From Staphylococcus sp. MI 10-1553 (lineage in GTDB: Bacteria; Bacillota; Bacilli; Staphylococcales; Staphylococcaceae): a stretch of DNA of 64,000 nt. The notes beneath the pieces were generated by a model. It did not search any database, was not told the DNA's origin, and was given only the letters and a program-made list of their open reading frames with translations. The number at the start of each line of letters is the position of its first letter. The stretch's first letter is position 1. Positions 56,242 through 64,000 of this stretch are shown piece after piece. The stretch covers positions 1,302,001 to 1,366,000 of the forward strand of contig NZ_CP048279.1 of assembly GCF_010365305.1 (NCBI RefSeq). Reading direction: 5' to 3'. The translations under genes and the position numbers were made by a program.

Positions 56242-56859
56242 ATGTTATATCATATTATCGGGAAAATCATTGAGCTTATCGTAGTGAAAGTATTAAAAAA
56301 TTTAGAGGTGATAGGGCGAGGATATCAACCTAAGACGAATCGTTATGTCGTGACGTGTAATCATGAAAGTTATAACGAAATCTTATTGTTAAGTGTATCA
56401 TTATTGCCAAATCAAATTCACTACATGGCAAAGCAAGAGTTATTTAAAAACAAATGGTTTGGCGGATTATTAACACGATTAAATGCCTTTCCAGTGAATC
56501 GTGAAAATCCAGGGCCAAGTACTTTGAAAACACCGGTAAAATTGTTAAAAGACAATAAAATTGTAGGTATTTTTCCACAAGGTCATCGTACGACAGGAGA
56601 AACACCTTTAAAACGTGGTGCTGCAACGATTGCGATCCTAGCGAAACAACCGATTTTACCAGCTGCCTATGTCGGCCCAACAAAATTGATCGGTTTATTT
56701 ACTGGCAAAGCTTACATTAAATTTGGTGAACCGATTGATACGACAGATTTTCCAAAAGATTTGAATCGTCAAGAGAAAGTGGACTATGTGACGCAGCAAA
56801 TTAGTGCGCGTACGAAGCAGTTGCAAGAAGAATTAAATGCTTTTGTAAGAAGTAAATAA
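56242..56859 (+). CDS. plsC: PlsC-like acyltransferase with HX4E motif
   Basis: Membrane-associated 1-acyl-glycerol-3-phosphate acyltransferase family, 205 residues. The catalytic motif I is usually NHX4D; here it is NHESYNE (His41, Glu46), so aspartate is replaced by glutamate. Motif III reads FPQGHRT in place of EGTRS. The protein is otherwise well formed (NAFPVNRENPGPSTLKTPVKLL). Acyl donor and acceptor are uncertain. Start is the ATG at 56242 after AGGTG; an in-frame GTG two codons earlier overlaps this site. Confidence 0.78.
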   Translation: MLYHIIGKIIELIVVKVLKNLEVIGRGYQPKTNRYVVTCNHESYNEILLLSVSLLPNQIHYMAKQELFKNKWFGGLLTRLNAFPVNRENPGPSTLKTPVKLLKDNKIVGIFPQGHRTTGETPLKRGAATIAILAKQPILPAAYVGPTKLIGLFTGKAYIKFGEPIDTTDFPKDLNRQEKVDYVTQQISARTKQLQEELNAFVRSK

Positions 56860-56862
56860 GAT

Positions 56863-56903
56863 GAAAAAGCGATATGAGTTGTGATGACTTGTATCGCTAT
56901 TTT
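56863..56903 (+). terminator. Terminator after plsC-like gene
   Basis: AAAGCGATATGAGTT pairs with GACTTGTATCGCTATTT (imperfect), followed by T residues. Confidence 0.75.
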
Positions 56904-57066
56904 ATTTTTCGATGCAATATCAAATTTGATTGTGCTGTAGTTTCACATGAATGATTGTACCGTAACAAGGTGGAAAGTGTTGTGTGTGTACAATCGTGTT
57001 TAGGCATCTCAAGTAATTCATGTTATAATGTTTTTATCTGAATTTTCTGCAATGGAGGGTCTAGGT

Positions 57067-58191
57067 ATGACGAAAGCGATACTTTTTGACGTAGATGGCG
57101 TGTTTTTAGATGAATCACGTTGTTTCGATGTTTCAGCTTTAACGGTGTATGAACTATTATATAGTACGGATTATTTGGGGTTAAAGTCACATGTAGATTT
57201 AGCACAATTAACGGATGCGCAAATTACTGAAATTCGTGCGACCTTATTTAAAAACGATGTGATTTTAAACCGATTAAAATCAATGGGGATAAATTCAAAC
57301 TGGGATATGTTATTTGTTGTGTTTTCGGTACATTTCATTGAATGTTTAAAACAGTTAACAGACGAGGCACGTTTAAATGTTTTAAATAACGCACAATTTG
57401 ATGAAACAACTTTGCGTAAAGTCGGTCAACAGCTTACTAATAGCGATATCGATCATGAGCGACCACTTCAATTTATTGAAAATGCTACAGAAGGGCGTTC
57501 ACAAATTTATCAATCACTACAAAGTTATGCGATGACAGAACTTAATGTGGACGAAGCAACACTTTTTGATATTAGCAGTCCGTTATGGCAGCTATCACAA
57601 GAGATTTATCAAGAGTGGTATTTAGGGACAGCACTCTATGAAGAAGTTGAGCAGAAAGCAGCGAAAACAGATTATAAGAGCGGATACATATATCATGAAA
57701 TCGCATTGGCACCGATAGAGGCAATTAAACAATTGTTAACAGATTTAAAAACGGCAGGTTATCAACTGGCTATTGCGACAGGGCGACCACGAACAGAAAC
57801 GCTTGTTCCTTTTGAAACATTGGATTTATTGTCATATTTTGATGATACTTTTATCGTTTCAGCGAGTGAAGTGTTAGAGGTGGAATCGCGATATCCGGAA
57901 TTAAAACCATTAGGAAAGCCGAATCCATTTAGTTATATTGCAGCATTCAACGGTAATCAAAAGCAAGATTATTATGATTATGCTACAAAACAAACGAACC
58001 GAATGAATCCCGAAACAGTCACGATTGTAGGCGACTCGCTTGCGGATTTGTTCAGTGCGCAAACAGTTAATGCGCAATTTATCGGGACATTGACAGGATT
58101 GAAAGGGAAGTCCGCCGAAGCAGAATTAAGGGAACACGGCGCAGAAATAATTGTCGACAATGTGTTAGACATTAGAGCAATATTATTATAA
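57067..58191 (+). CDS. HAD-superfamily hydrolase
   Basis: 374 residues, larger than most HAD phosphatases. Motif I is ILFDVDGVFLDESR at the N-terminus, motif II is in LAIATGRPRTETLV, motif III near LGKPNPF, and motif IV in TIVGDSLADLFSA. A long helical cap of roughly 200 residues lies between motifs I and II. The substrate is unknown. Start is the ATG at 57067, eight bases after GGAGG; an earlier in-frame ATG at 57028 is 13 residues upstream without a site. Confidence 0.82.
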   Translation: MTKAILFDVDGVFLDESRCFDVSALTVYELLYSTDYLGLKSHVDLAQLTDAQITEIRATLFKNDVILNRLKSMGINSNWDMLFVVFSVHFIECLKQLTDEARLNVLNNAQFDETTLRKVGQQLTNSDIDHERPLQFIENATEGRSQIYQSLQSYAMTELNVDEATLFDISSPLWQLSQEIYQEWYLGTALYEEVEQKAAKTDYKSGYIYHEIALAPIEAIKQLLTDLKTAGYQLAIATGRPRTETLVPFETLDLLSYFDDTFIVSASEVLEVESRYPELKPLGKPNPFSYIAAFNGNQKQDYYDYATKQTNRMNPETVTIVGDSLADLFSAQTVNAQFIGTLTGLKGKSAEAELREHGAEIIVDNVLDIRAILL

Positions 58192-58198
58192 AAATAGG

Positions 58199-58236
58199 AA
58201 GAGGTTGGGACACAAGTTTTCCCAGCCTCTATCTAT
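58199..58236. terminator. Bidirectional terminator between HAD gene and serA
   Basis: AGAGGTTGGGA pairs with TCCCAGCCTCT around a short loop; A- and T-rich flanks on both sides. It has the common staphylococcal GGTTGGGAC core. Confidence 0.82.
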
Positions 58237-58244
58237 TCATGGAT

Positions 58245-59840
58245 TTATGATTCATCTAAAGTGACTTGTAAAACGTTTTGGAAGCCGTCAATTTCTAATA
58301 ATGCTTCACGAACAGCCTCGTTAATCGGATGGTCGATGGATAAAATCATCATCGCATCGCCACCAATTTGAGAACGGCCTAAATGCATAGAAGCAATGTT
58401 GACATCGTGCTCACCTAAAATTTGTCCTGTTTTACCGACAATACCAGGACGGTCAAAATGATGAATGACGAGCTGATAACGTTCCGGTTTAAAGTCAACA
58501 GGATAATCATTAATCCGTACAATACGTGGACCAAAACCGTTTAATACGGTTGCACCAATTTTCACCACATCACCTTTATTGATGAGTTCTAGCTCGATAT
58601 AGTTACTGAATCCTTTTTTCTTTTTCGTTTTTTCGATTGTATACGTCACGTTTTGTTCATTTAATAACACGAGTGCGTTAATTAAGTTCACGTGATCGCC
58701 CATATCTTGTTCGAGTACACCTTTAACGAGTGTTCGCGTGATGAGACTTGTATCATCTAACGCAATATCGCCCGCATATGTAATTTTAAGCGTACGAGGG
58801 GCTTTTGGAAGGAGTTGAATGCCGACTTTACCTGTTGTTTTAGCCAAATCGACAAACGGTTTAAGTTCTTCATCTTCATTAAATACACCACTTGGCGCAT
58901 TGACCGCATTGGCGACATTTTCATGTTTGATAATGTCGATAATTTCTTGCGCGACAGACACTGCCACTTTTTCTTGCGCCTCAAGTGTAGAAGCACCTAA
59001 ATGAGGCGTGACAATGATTTTTGGGTGTTTCGTTACAGGTGAATCAATAGCAGGTTCGTTTTCAAAGACATCCAAAGCAGCACCGGCAATTTTATTTTGA
59101 TCTAACGCTTCAATTAATGCATTTTCATCAATGATTCCCCCGCGTGCCACGTTAATAATTTGCAAATTTGGTTTTGCTTGATTGAAAAAGTTGGCGTTAA
59201 CGATACCTCTTGTTTTTTCAGTAAGGGGTGTATGCACTGTCACAAAGTCTGCTTGTTGTGCGATTTCATCCACTGTTGCTCTCGTAAATTCTAACTCTTT
59301 CGCTTTTTCTTCACTTAAATAGGGATCATATGCTAAAACACGCATCCCAAAGCTTTGCAAACGTTTCGCAACACCAGTACCGATACGCCCTGTACCAATG
59401 ACACCGAGCGTTTTTTGATACAATTCAGTCCCACGAAATGTTTTACGATCCCATTCACCATTACTGAGTGAAGCGTGGGCTTGTGGAATATTTCGTGCCA
59501 TACTTAAAATCATTGCAACTGAATGCTCGGTTGCTGAAATTGTATTGCCATCAGGGGCGTTAATGACGATAATGCCTTCTTTTGTCGCAGTTTCCGTATC
59601 GATATTATCAACACCGACACCCGCACGTGCAACGACTTTCAATTTTTGGCCTGCTTTCAAAATGTCGGCAGTTACAGTCGTTTGGCTTCGAACAATTAAA
59701 GCATCATAGTCTTGAATAGTATCGATTAATTCTGTTTCAGATAAACCTGTTTGGTGGACGACTTCAAAATCTGCATCGTCATTTAAACTTTTTAAACCTT
59801 CTACTGAAATGGGATCCGCGACTAAAACTTTATAACTCAT
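58245..59840 (-). CDS. serA: D-3-phosphoglycerate dehydrogenase
   Basis: First step of serine synthesis. 531 residues: substrate and NAD domains, an intervening domain and a C-terminal ACT domain (about 455-531, YQLVIHHFDRPGIVGKTGQIL) that senses serine. NAD motif LGVIGTGRIGTGVAKRL; catalytic Arg in INVARGGIIDE, His in VTPHLGAST. It overlaps the end of the aminotransferase gene by 11 bases, so the two are translated together. Confidence 0.95.
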   Translation of the reverse strand: MSYKVLVADPISVEGLKSLNDDADFEVVHQTGLSETELIDTIQDYDALIVRSQTTVTADILKAGQKLKVVARAGVGVDNIDTETATKEGIIVINAPDGNTISATEHSVAMILSMARNIPQAHASLSNGEWDRKTFRGTELYQKTLGVIGTGRIGTGVAKRLQSFGMRVLAYDPYLSEEKAKELEFTRATVDEIAQQADFVTVHTPLTEKTRGIVNANFFNQAKPNLQIINVARGGIIDENALIEALDQNKIAGAALDVFENEPAIDSPVTKHPKIIVTPHLGASTLEAQEKVAVSVAQEIIDIIKHENVANAVNAPSGVFNEDEELKPFVDLAKTTGKVGIQLLPKAPRTLKITYAGDIALDDTSLITRTLVKGVLEQDMGDHVNLINALVLLNEQNVTYTIEKTKKKKGFSNYIELELINKGDVVKIGATVLNGFGPRIVRINDYPVDFKPERYQLVIHHFDRPGIVGKTGQILGEHDVNIASMHLGRSQIGGDAMMILSIDHPINEAVREALLEIDGFQNVLQVTLDES

Positions 59841-60990
59841 GATGAATAACCTCCAAAAATACTTTTGTTGCAGTACCGATATACGAATGCTGACGATACT
59901 GAGTTAAAATAACTTCGAGTGCTGCGATAAAAGGTAATAAATCAAAAGGCGAGATAAAGCCCATGTGACCGACGCGCAAAATGCGGCCTTTTAATTTGCC
60001 TTGGCCCCCTGCAATCGTAATGTTGAATTGAGACTTTAATTCATTTTTAATCTGTTTTAATTCTGCTTCGTCTTTCGGTATAAAGGCTGTGACAGTAGGG
60101 GATGCATAATCATCGGCAACAAGTAAATCTAAATCTAATTGTCGTAATGCCGCACGCACGGCATCTCTAATCAAGTAGTGTCGTTGAATGACGTGTTCAA
60201 ATCCTTCTTCTTCAACCATGTGGCCATATTCAACGACCCCTCTGAAAGTCGATACGTTAGGCGTGAATGGCGTTGAATGTGCGCCTAATGAAGCGTGATG
60301 TTTCGCTAAGTCTAAATAAAAACGTGGTGTCGTTACTGATTTAAAACGTGCCAATGCGCGATCATTATACGCTACAAATGCGACACCCGGAGGCAACATA
60401 AGCGCTTTTTGACTACCAGAAACGAGGACATCGATTTGATCGCGTTCAAGGTCAACATCCACTGCACCGATACAACTTACACCATCAACGACGAAATAAA
60501 TGTTGTCATCGAGTGCTTTCAACGCATGCCCGAGTTCAGCTACAGGGTGAAGGACAGCTGTCGATGTTTCACAATATTGTGTGAATACCGCAGTAATTGG
60601 CACATCAAGATTTTCAATCGTTGTAATCACTTCGTTGACATCGAGCGCTTGACCCCATTCAACTTGAAGGACATGTACGTGTTCGTAATACGTTTCTGCA
60701 ATTTGTTTGAAACGATGACCAAATGCACCCGACACAATAACGACAATATGATCATCAGGATTGACAATGTTCAACATGCTCGCTTCTAGTGCACTCGTAC
60801 CACTCGACGTTAAAATCATGACATCATGTTGGCTGCCGAAAATCGGTTTTAATGAACGAAATGCAGTTTCAGCAATTTGTTCAAAGTCAGGTGAACGATG
60901 CCCCACCATGGGTAAATTCATTGCGGCTTGGATACGTTGGGGGATAGGGGTAGGACCAGGTGTTAATAGTAATGAATGATGGGTATACAT
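59830..60990 (-). CDS. Class V aminotransferase of the serine pathway
   Basis: PLP enzyme of 386 residues related to serine-pyruvate/alanine-glyoxylate aminotransferases and archaeal-type phosphoserine aminotransferases. LLTPGPTPIPQRIQAAMN opens the protein, and the PLP lysine is in VLVSGSQKALMLPPG. Its overlap with serA strongly suggests that it supplies the transamination step after SerA; no classical serC is nearby. Some databases call it a soluble hydrogenase subunit, which I think is wrong. AGGAGG precedes the ATG. Confidence 0.87.
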   Translation of the reverse strand: MYTHHSLLLTPGPTPIPQRIQAAMNLPMVGHRSPDFEQIAETAFRSLKPIFGSQHDVMILTSSGTSALEASMLNIVNPDDHIVVIVSGAFGHRFKQIAETYYEHVHVLQVEWGQALDVNEVITTIENLDVPITAVFTQYCETSTAVLHPVAELGHALKALDDNIYFVVDGVSCIGAVDVDLERDQIDVLVSGSQKALMLPPGVAFVAYNDRALARFKSVTTPRFYLDLAKHHASLGAHSTPFTPNVSTFRGVVEYGHMVEEEGFEHVIQRHYLIRDAVRAALRQLDLDLLVADDYASPTVTAFIPKDEAELKQIKNELKSQFNITIAGGQGKLKGRILRVGHMGFISPFDLLPFIAALEVILTQYRQHSYIGTATKVFLEVIHHEL

Positions 60991-61107
60991 AGAAAACCTC
61001 CTACAGTAATATTTTTACATTTTACCAAATTTTCTGACATATTAATAGATAGAAGATGTGAAAATTTTGTAAATCATCATGCAATTTGAAGAAAAATGCT
61101 TTTAAAG

Positions 61108-61146
61108 GCACCATACTGAGCATACGAAACATCACTCAGTATGGTT
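61108..61146 (-). terminator. Terminator after the OsmC gene
   Basis: ACCATACTGAG (61110-61120) pairs with CTCAGTATGGT (61134-61144), a perfect 11-bp stem. On the minus strand TTTAAAAGCATTTTT follows, so the T run is broken. Confidence 0.65.
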
Positions 61147-61151
61147 TGAAA

Positions 61152-61610
61152 TTAATGTTTAGCGGCTACAATGACAGTAGGATGCACTTCGATGTCGACA
61201 TTACCTCTGATACAGTTGGAGATCATACAATTTTTATCCGCAGTCGCAATCAGTTTCGGTAAGCGTTTTTTTAGTTGCGCTTGTTGCGTGACATCTTGCA
61301 CATCAATCGTAGGCTCATGTACAATACGTTTCATTTTAAAACGTTGCCCATCAAATTGTGCTTCGCCGTAACTGTTCATTTGAATTTTTACCGCAGTGAG
61401 ATGGGCGCGTTCTAACGTAGCCGCTAAAGAAATCGTCATACAACTTGCTGCGGCGCTCACGAGTAGTTCGTCAGGATTCGTTCCTGTCCCGACCCCACCG
61501 AGTGAAGCGGGAATTGAGACGGGATGTTGAATAACGTCACCTTGCACTTGGCCGACTTCATTGCGGCCACCTTGCCATGTGACTTGTACTGGAAATTGGT
61601 GTTCAATCAA
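61152..61610 (-). CDS. OsmC/Ohr family peroxiredoxin
   Basis: 152 residues. Reduces organic hydroperoxides with two cysteines: SAAASCMTISL (Cys57) and TADKNCMISN (about Cys128). GTGTNPDELLVSAAASC is the family block. It belongs to the YmaD-like OsmC branch. The reductant is unknown. AGGAGTGAAG lies before the ATG. It is divergent from the phosphodiesterase gene. Confidence 0.88.
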   Translation of the reverse strand: MIEHQFPVQVTWQGGRNEVGQVQGDVIQHPVSIPASLGGVGTGTNPDELLVSAAASCMTISLAATLERAHLTAVKIQMNSYGEAQFDGQRFKMKRIVHEPTIDVQDVTQQAQLKKRLPKLIATADKNCMISNCIRGNVDIEVHPTVIVAAKH

Positions 61611-61684
61611 AATACTTCACTCCTTCATCATATATGTTAAGTTAAGTGTAGTAGAAAGAAGATAGAATTGAAAGGAAGACTCTT

Positions 61685-62431
61685 ATGACCAAATTGACGA
61701 AACCAACGAAAGACTTTCAAGTGATTGCGCATCGTGGTCTTTCAAACATATATCCCGAAAACACGCGTTCAGCTTATCAAGCCGCGTTAGGGAAGCATAT
61801 CGACATGTTAGAAATAGATTTACATATGACTAAAGATCAAGTTCTCGTGGCTATCCATGATGATACAATTGACCGTACTTCTAACCATTCAGGTGCCATT
61901 CGTGATTTTACACTAGATGAATTACGTACGTATGATTTTGGAAGTTGGAAAGAAGGGTGTCAACCTGAAGCCATTATGACATTTGATGAGGTGTTGACGT
62001 TAGCGAAAAATTATTCTAAAACATTGCTCATCGAAATAAAAAAACCAAAGCAATATCCAGGTATAGAGGAAGAGATTATTGCGACGATTAAGCAACATCA
62101 CTTTCCATTTAACCGGATTATTTTACAATCATTCGATCAACAAAGTGTTCAAAAGCTTCACCAAATGGTCCCGTATATTCGATTAGGTGTGTTACTCAGT
62201 TTACGACAATATCGTTTTAAACAACCGCCATTTGAGGAATTTGTGACGTATGCAGATTTTGCCAATCCAAACTATAAATTGATTAATAAAAAGTTTATGA
62301 AGCGGGCGCATCAGCAAGGGTTAAAGGTGATGCCTTACACCGTGAATCGTGTGGAAGATGCGAAACGGCTCATTACATTGGGGGTAGACGGACTGATTTC
62401 CGATGCCCCGAATAGATTATTTAAGTTATAA
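61685..62431 (+). CDS. Glycerophosphodiester phosphodiesterase
   Basis: 248 residues, cytosolic (no signal peptide), GDPD family. Splits glycerophosphodiesters to glycerol 3-phosphate and an alcohol. The active site is VIAHRGLSNIYPENT, then EIDLHMTKDQVLVAIHDDTIDRTS, with catalytic acid and base and metal-binding Glu residues, and LIEIKKPKQYPG. GAAAGGAAG precedes the ATG. Confidence 0.9.
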   Translation: MTKLTKPTKDFQVIAHRGLSNIYPENTRSAYQAALGKHIDMLEIDLHMTKDQVLVAIHDDTIDRTSNHSGAIRDFTLDELRTYDFGSWKEGCQPEAIMTFDEVLTLAKNYSKTLLIEIKKPKQYPGIEEEIIATIKQHHFPFNRIILQSFDQQSVQKLHQMVPYIRLGVLLSLRQYRFKQPPFEEFVTYADFANPNYKLINKKFMKRAHQQGLKVMPYTVNRVEDAKRLITLGVDGLISDAPNRLFKL

Positions 62432-62437
62432 TAAAAC

Positions 62438-62477
62438 AAGGGCGACACATCGGATTAAAAGATGCGTTGCCCTTGAA
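62438..62477. terminator. Bidirectional terminator between convergent genes
   Basis: CAAGGGCGACACATC pairs with GATGCGTTGCCCTTG, serving the phosphodiesterase and cyclodeaminase genes. Confidence 0.82.
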
Positions 62478-62480
62478 TCA

Positions 62481-63434
62481 TTATTGTTGAATTAAGCGTT
62501 CGTATGCACCCAATGCGACAGCAAGGTCAAAATAAGCTGCACCTACGCATTTGAAAACTGTAATACTCTCATCGTCTGTACGTTGGAGTTTGCCATTTAG
62601 TGACAATGCTTTTAAATCACCATCAACATCTTCAAATTTAAAAATGCCTTTTTCATTGGCTTCAATGATTTCACCAGCTTCTTCTTTGACACCTTCAATA
62701 TCATCAAAAAAGACTTTATCTGCTTTCGGTAAAATGCGATTGTCGATTTCTTTCATATCAGGTCTGTATGAACCGATACCATTAATATGTGTACCCGGTT
62801 GAATCGTGTCCGCATCAAATACTGGTTCAGAAGATTGCGTTTGACAGTTGATAATATCAGCTTGTTCAACTAAAGATTTAACATCGTCCACTACTTCAAC
62901 TTTGAGATTTGGAAACGCCTCGGTAATACGCGTTTTAAAATCTTCTGCTTTAGCTGTTGTACGGTTATATAGTACGACATGATCAATGTTACGTACTTCA
63001 ATATTAGCGAGGAGTTGTTCATACGCCATACCACCTGTACCAATCATACCTAAAGTAGTAGCGTTTTCACGGCTCAAATATTTGGTCGCAATCCCACTGA
63101 GCGCGCCTGTACGTAGACGAGTTAAATAACTCCCATCCAAACTTGCCACATGTTCGCCAGTTTCAAGGTCAGTCACAATAATGTTACCTTGTGTCGTTGG
63201 ACGGCCATTTTGTGGATTTTCTGGCGTAATCGAAGTGATTTTCACAATACCAAGTTGACGTCCTGTATGGACACAAGGCATGTAGAGCATCGATTTTGCA
63301 CCTTCACCCGTTGGAATCACTGTTCGTTGAGCGAGATTTATGCCATCCATATCTGTAAATAATTGTTCAATGTCATTAATCGCATTAGACATATGATACG
63401 TATTTTTCACTGTTGCTTCATTAAAAACTTTCAT
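62481..63434 (-). CDS. Ornithine cyclodeaminase / mu-crystallin family protein
   Basis: 317 residues. NAD-binding motif TLGMIGTGGMAYEQLLA near 130, with SLDGSYLTRLRTGALSGIATKYLS before it, the family substrate block, and INGIGSYRPDMKEID. Members include ornithine cyclodeaminase, alanine dehydrogenase and the opine/staphylopine-type synthases of iron-chelator pathways; which reaction applies is not decided here. It is not linked to a siderophore cluster in this window. AAGGAGG lies upstream of the ATG. Confidence 0.88.
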   Translation of the reverse strand: MKVFNEATVKNTYHMSNAINDIEQLFTDMDGINLAQRTVIPTGEGAKSMLYMPCVHTGRQLGIVKITSITPENPQNGRPTTQGNIIVTDLETGEHVASLDGSYLTRLRTGALSGIATKYLSRENATTLGMIGTGGMAYEQLLANIEVRNIDHVVLYNRTTAKAEDFKTRITEAFPNLKVEVVDDVKSLVEQADIINCQTQSSEPVFDADTIQPGTHINGIGSYRPDMKEIDNRILPKADKVFFDDIEGVKEEAGEIIEANEKGIFKFEDVDGDLKALSLNGKLQRTDDESITVFKCVGAAYFDLAVALGAYERLIQQ

Positions 63435-63711
63435 CAGTCCTGCAAGCCTCCTTTATTAAGTTAATTATCAGTATAGAGGAAATAGAGCGTGATGTAAAAA
63501 GAGCACATTCTATATGGGGATTTAAATTTGTAGGTTAAGTCATGAGGTACTCGTATTAAAACTATATTTGAATCGAACATTGCGGTTTCATATTTATAAA
63601 TCGCACACGAAAACGAGAGTTAATGATGCTCATAGTTTATGGCGTTAAAAGGTGCAAGTGTAGTCCAAACCATGCAATGACATTAAACTTGCAAGAGTAG
63701 ATTTAAATGAG

Positions 63712-64000
63712 GTGCGAGAATATGGAAGAACAATGGTTAAAGTTAAGCTTACAATTGAGGGGATTGACTGGCGAGAAGCGAAAAAGATTGTGGATGCGTT
63801 CGATGTTGAAATGTTTCAAATGCAAGCAAAAGCCTATGTGGAGAATAAAGACTTTAGTGAAAAAGCGAATGAAGAGCTAAAGCGTTATAACACGACCATG
63901 TATGTGAATCGTGAGCAGTTGTTAAAGCATGAGCTCGGTTTGATTGTGACGAAAGCCTATGCGGAACAAGAGAAAGTGGTGAATCATCACTTACAAGATA
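63712..64000 (+). CDS. Partial ORF, phage head-morphogenesis-like protein
   Basis: Open frame cut by the right edge, at least 96 residues. Reading from an ATG at 63733 it starts MVKVKLTIEGIDWREAKKIV and contains DFSEKANEELKRYNTTM and YVNREQLLKHELGLIV. The order 'short helix - E/D-F-S-x-K-A-N - Y-N-x-T-M-x-V-N-R-x-x-L-L-K' resembles phage minor capsid proteins of the SPP1 gp7 type. The frame is open upstream to 63664; a GTG at 63712 (used here) or the ATG are possible starts, and neither has a strong ribosome site. No integrase or attachment site is seen, so a prophage remnant is likely. Low certainty. Confidence 0.42.
   Translation, partial: MREYGRTMVKVKLTIEGIDWREAKKIVDAFDVEMFQMQAKAYVENKDFSEKANEELKRYNTTMYVNREQLLKHELGLIVTKAYAEQEKVVNHHLQD

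Overview
The window is low-GC Firmicute chromosome and is clearly Staphylococcus. Gene content and order match the S. aureus stretch crcB-tal-sigS-sagB-ribDEBAH-putA-rot-ytqB-leuS-murJ-pepV-dat-trmB-sftA-murC-aroA-ccpA-acuCA-acsA-fhs-sgtA-tyrS-htrA-serA. The proteins differ clearly from S. aureus, and an L-lactate dehydrogenase gene sits beside rot. A coagulase-positive relative such as the S. intermedius group is my guess; the species is inferred from memory, not from any search. No rRNA, tRNA, CRISPR array or intact insertion sequence was seen. Layout: 0-8 kb holds an aldo/keto reductase, a pair of fluoride channels, transaldolase, the sigS operon with a ComK-like partner, the glucosaminidase SagB, an unlisted 26-codon membrane peptide and an FAD protein with a poly-lysine tail. 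8-12 kb is a textbook FMN-riboswitch riboflavin operon. 12-17 kb carries an interspersed repeat, proline dehydrogenase with a CcpA site, an unlisted 35-codon exported peptide, a serine-less alpha/beta hydrolase, a Rex-controlled lactate dehydrogenase and rot. 17-31 kb carries the mnmM/ytqA tRNA-modification pair, T-box leuS, two more copies of the interspersed repeat, murJ, pepV and dat. 31-44 kb is the conserved ytmP-trmB-ytnP-ytpP-ytpQ-ytpR-sftA-murC-ytxG-ytxH string. 44-53 kb is the carbon-control block: DAHP synthase, ccpA, the acuA/acuC and acsA divergon, and fhs. 53-63 kb has a glycosyltransferase, T-box tyrS, htrA, an acyltransferase, serine biosynthesis, an OsmC protein, a phosphodiesterase and an ornithine cyclodeaminase homologue. 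The right edge cuts a reading frame that looks like a phage head-morphogenesis protein. The strongest theme is catabolite control. ccpA itself and tal, putA, acuA, acsA and fhs each have a 15-base sequence within one or two bases of the cre consensus. The acetate genes form a coherent unit: AcsA activates acetate, AcuA acetylates and inactivates it, AcuC reverses this, and cre boxes sit on both divergent promoters. The least explained items are the two small peptide genes, the unclear start of sigS and its ComK-like partner, the three-copy modular repeat, and the partial phage-like gene at the edge.
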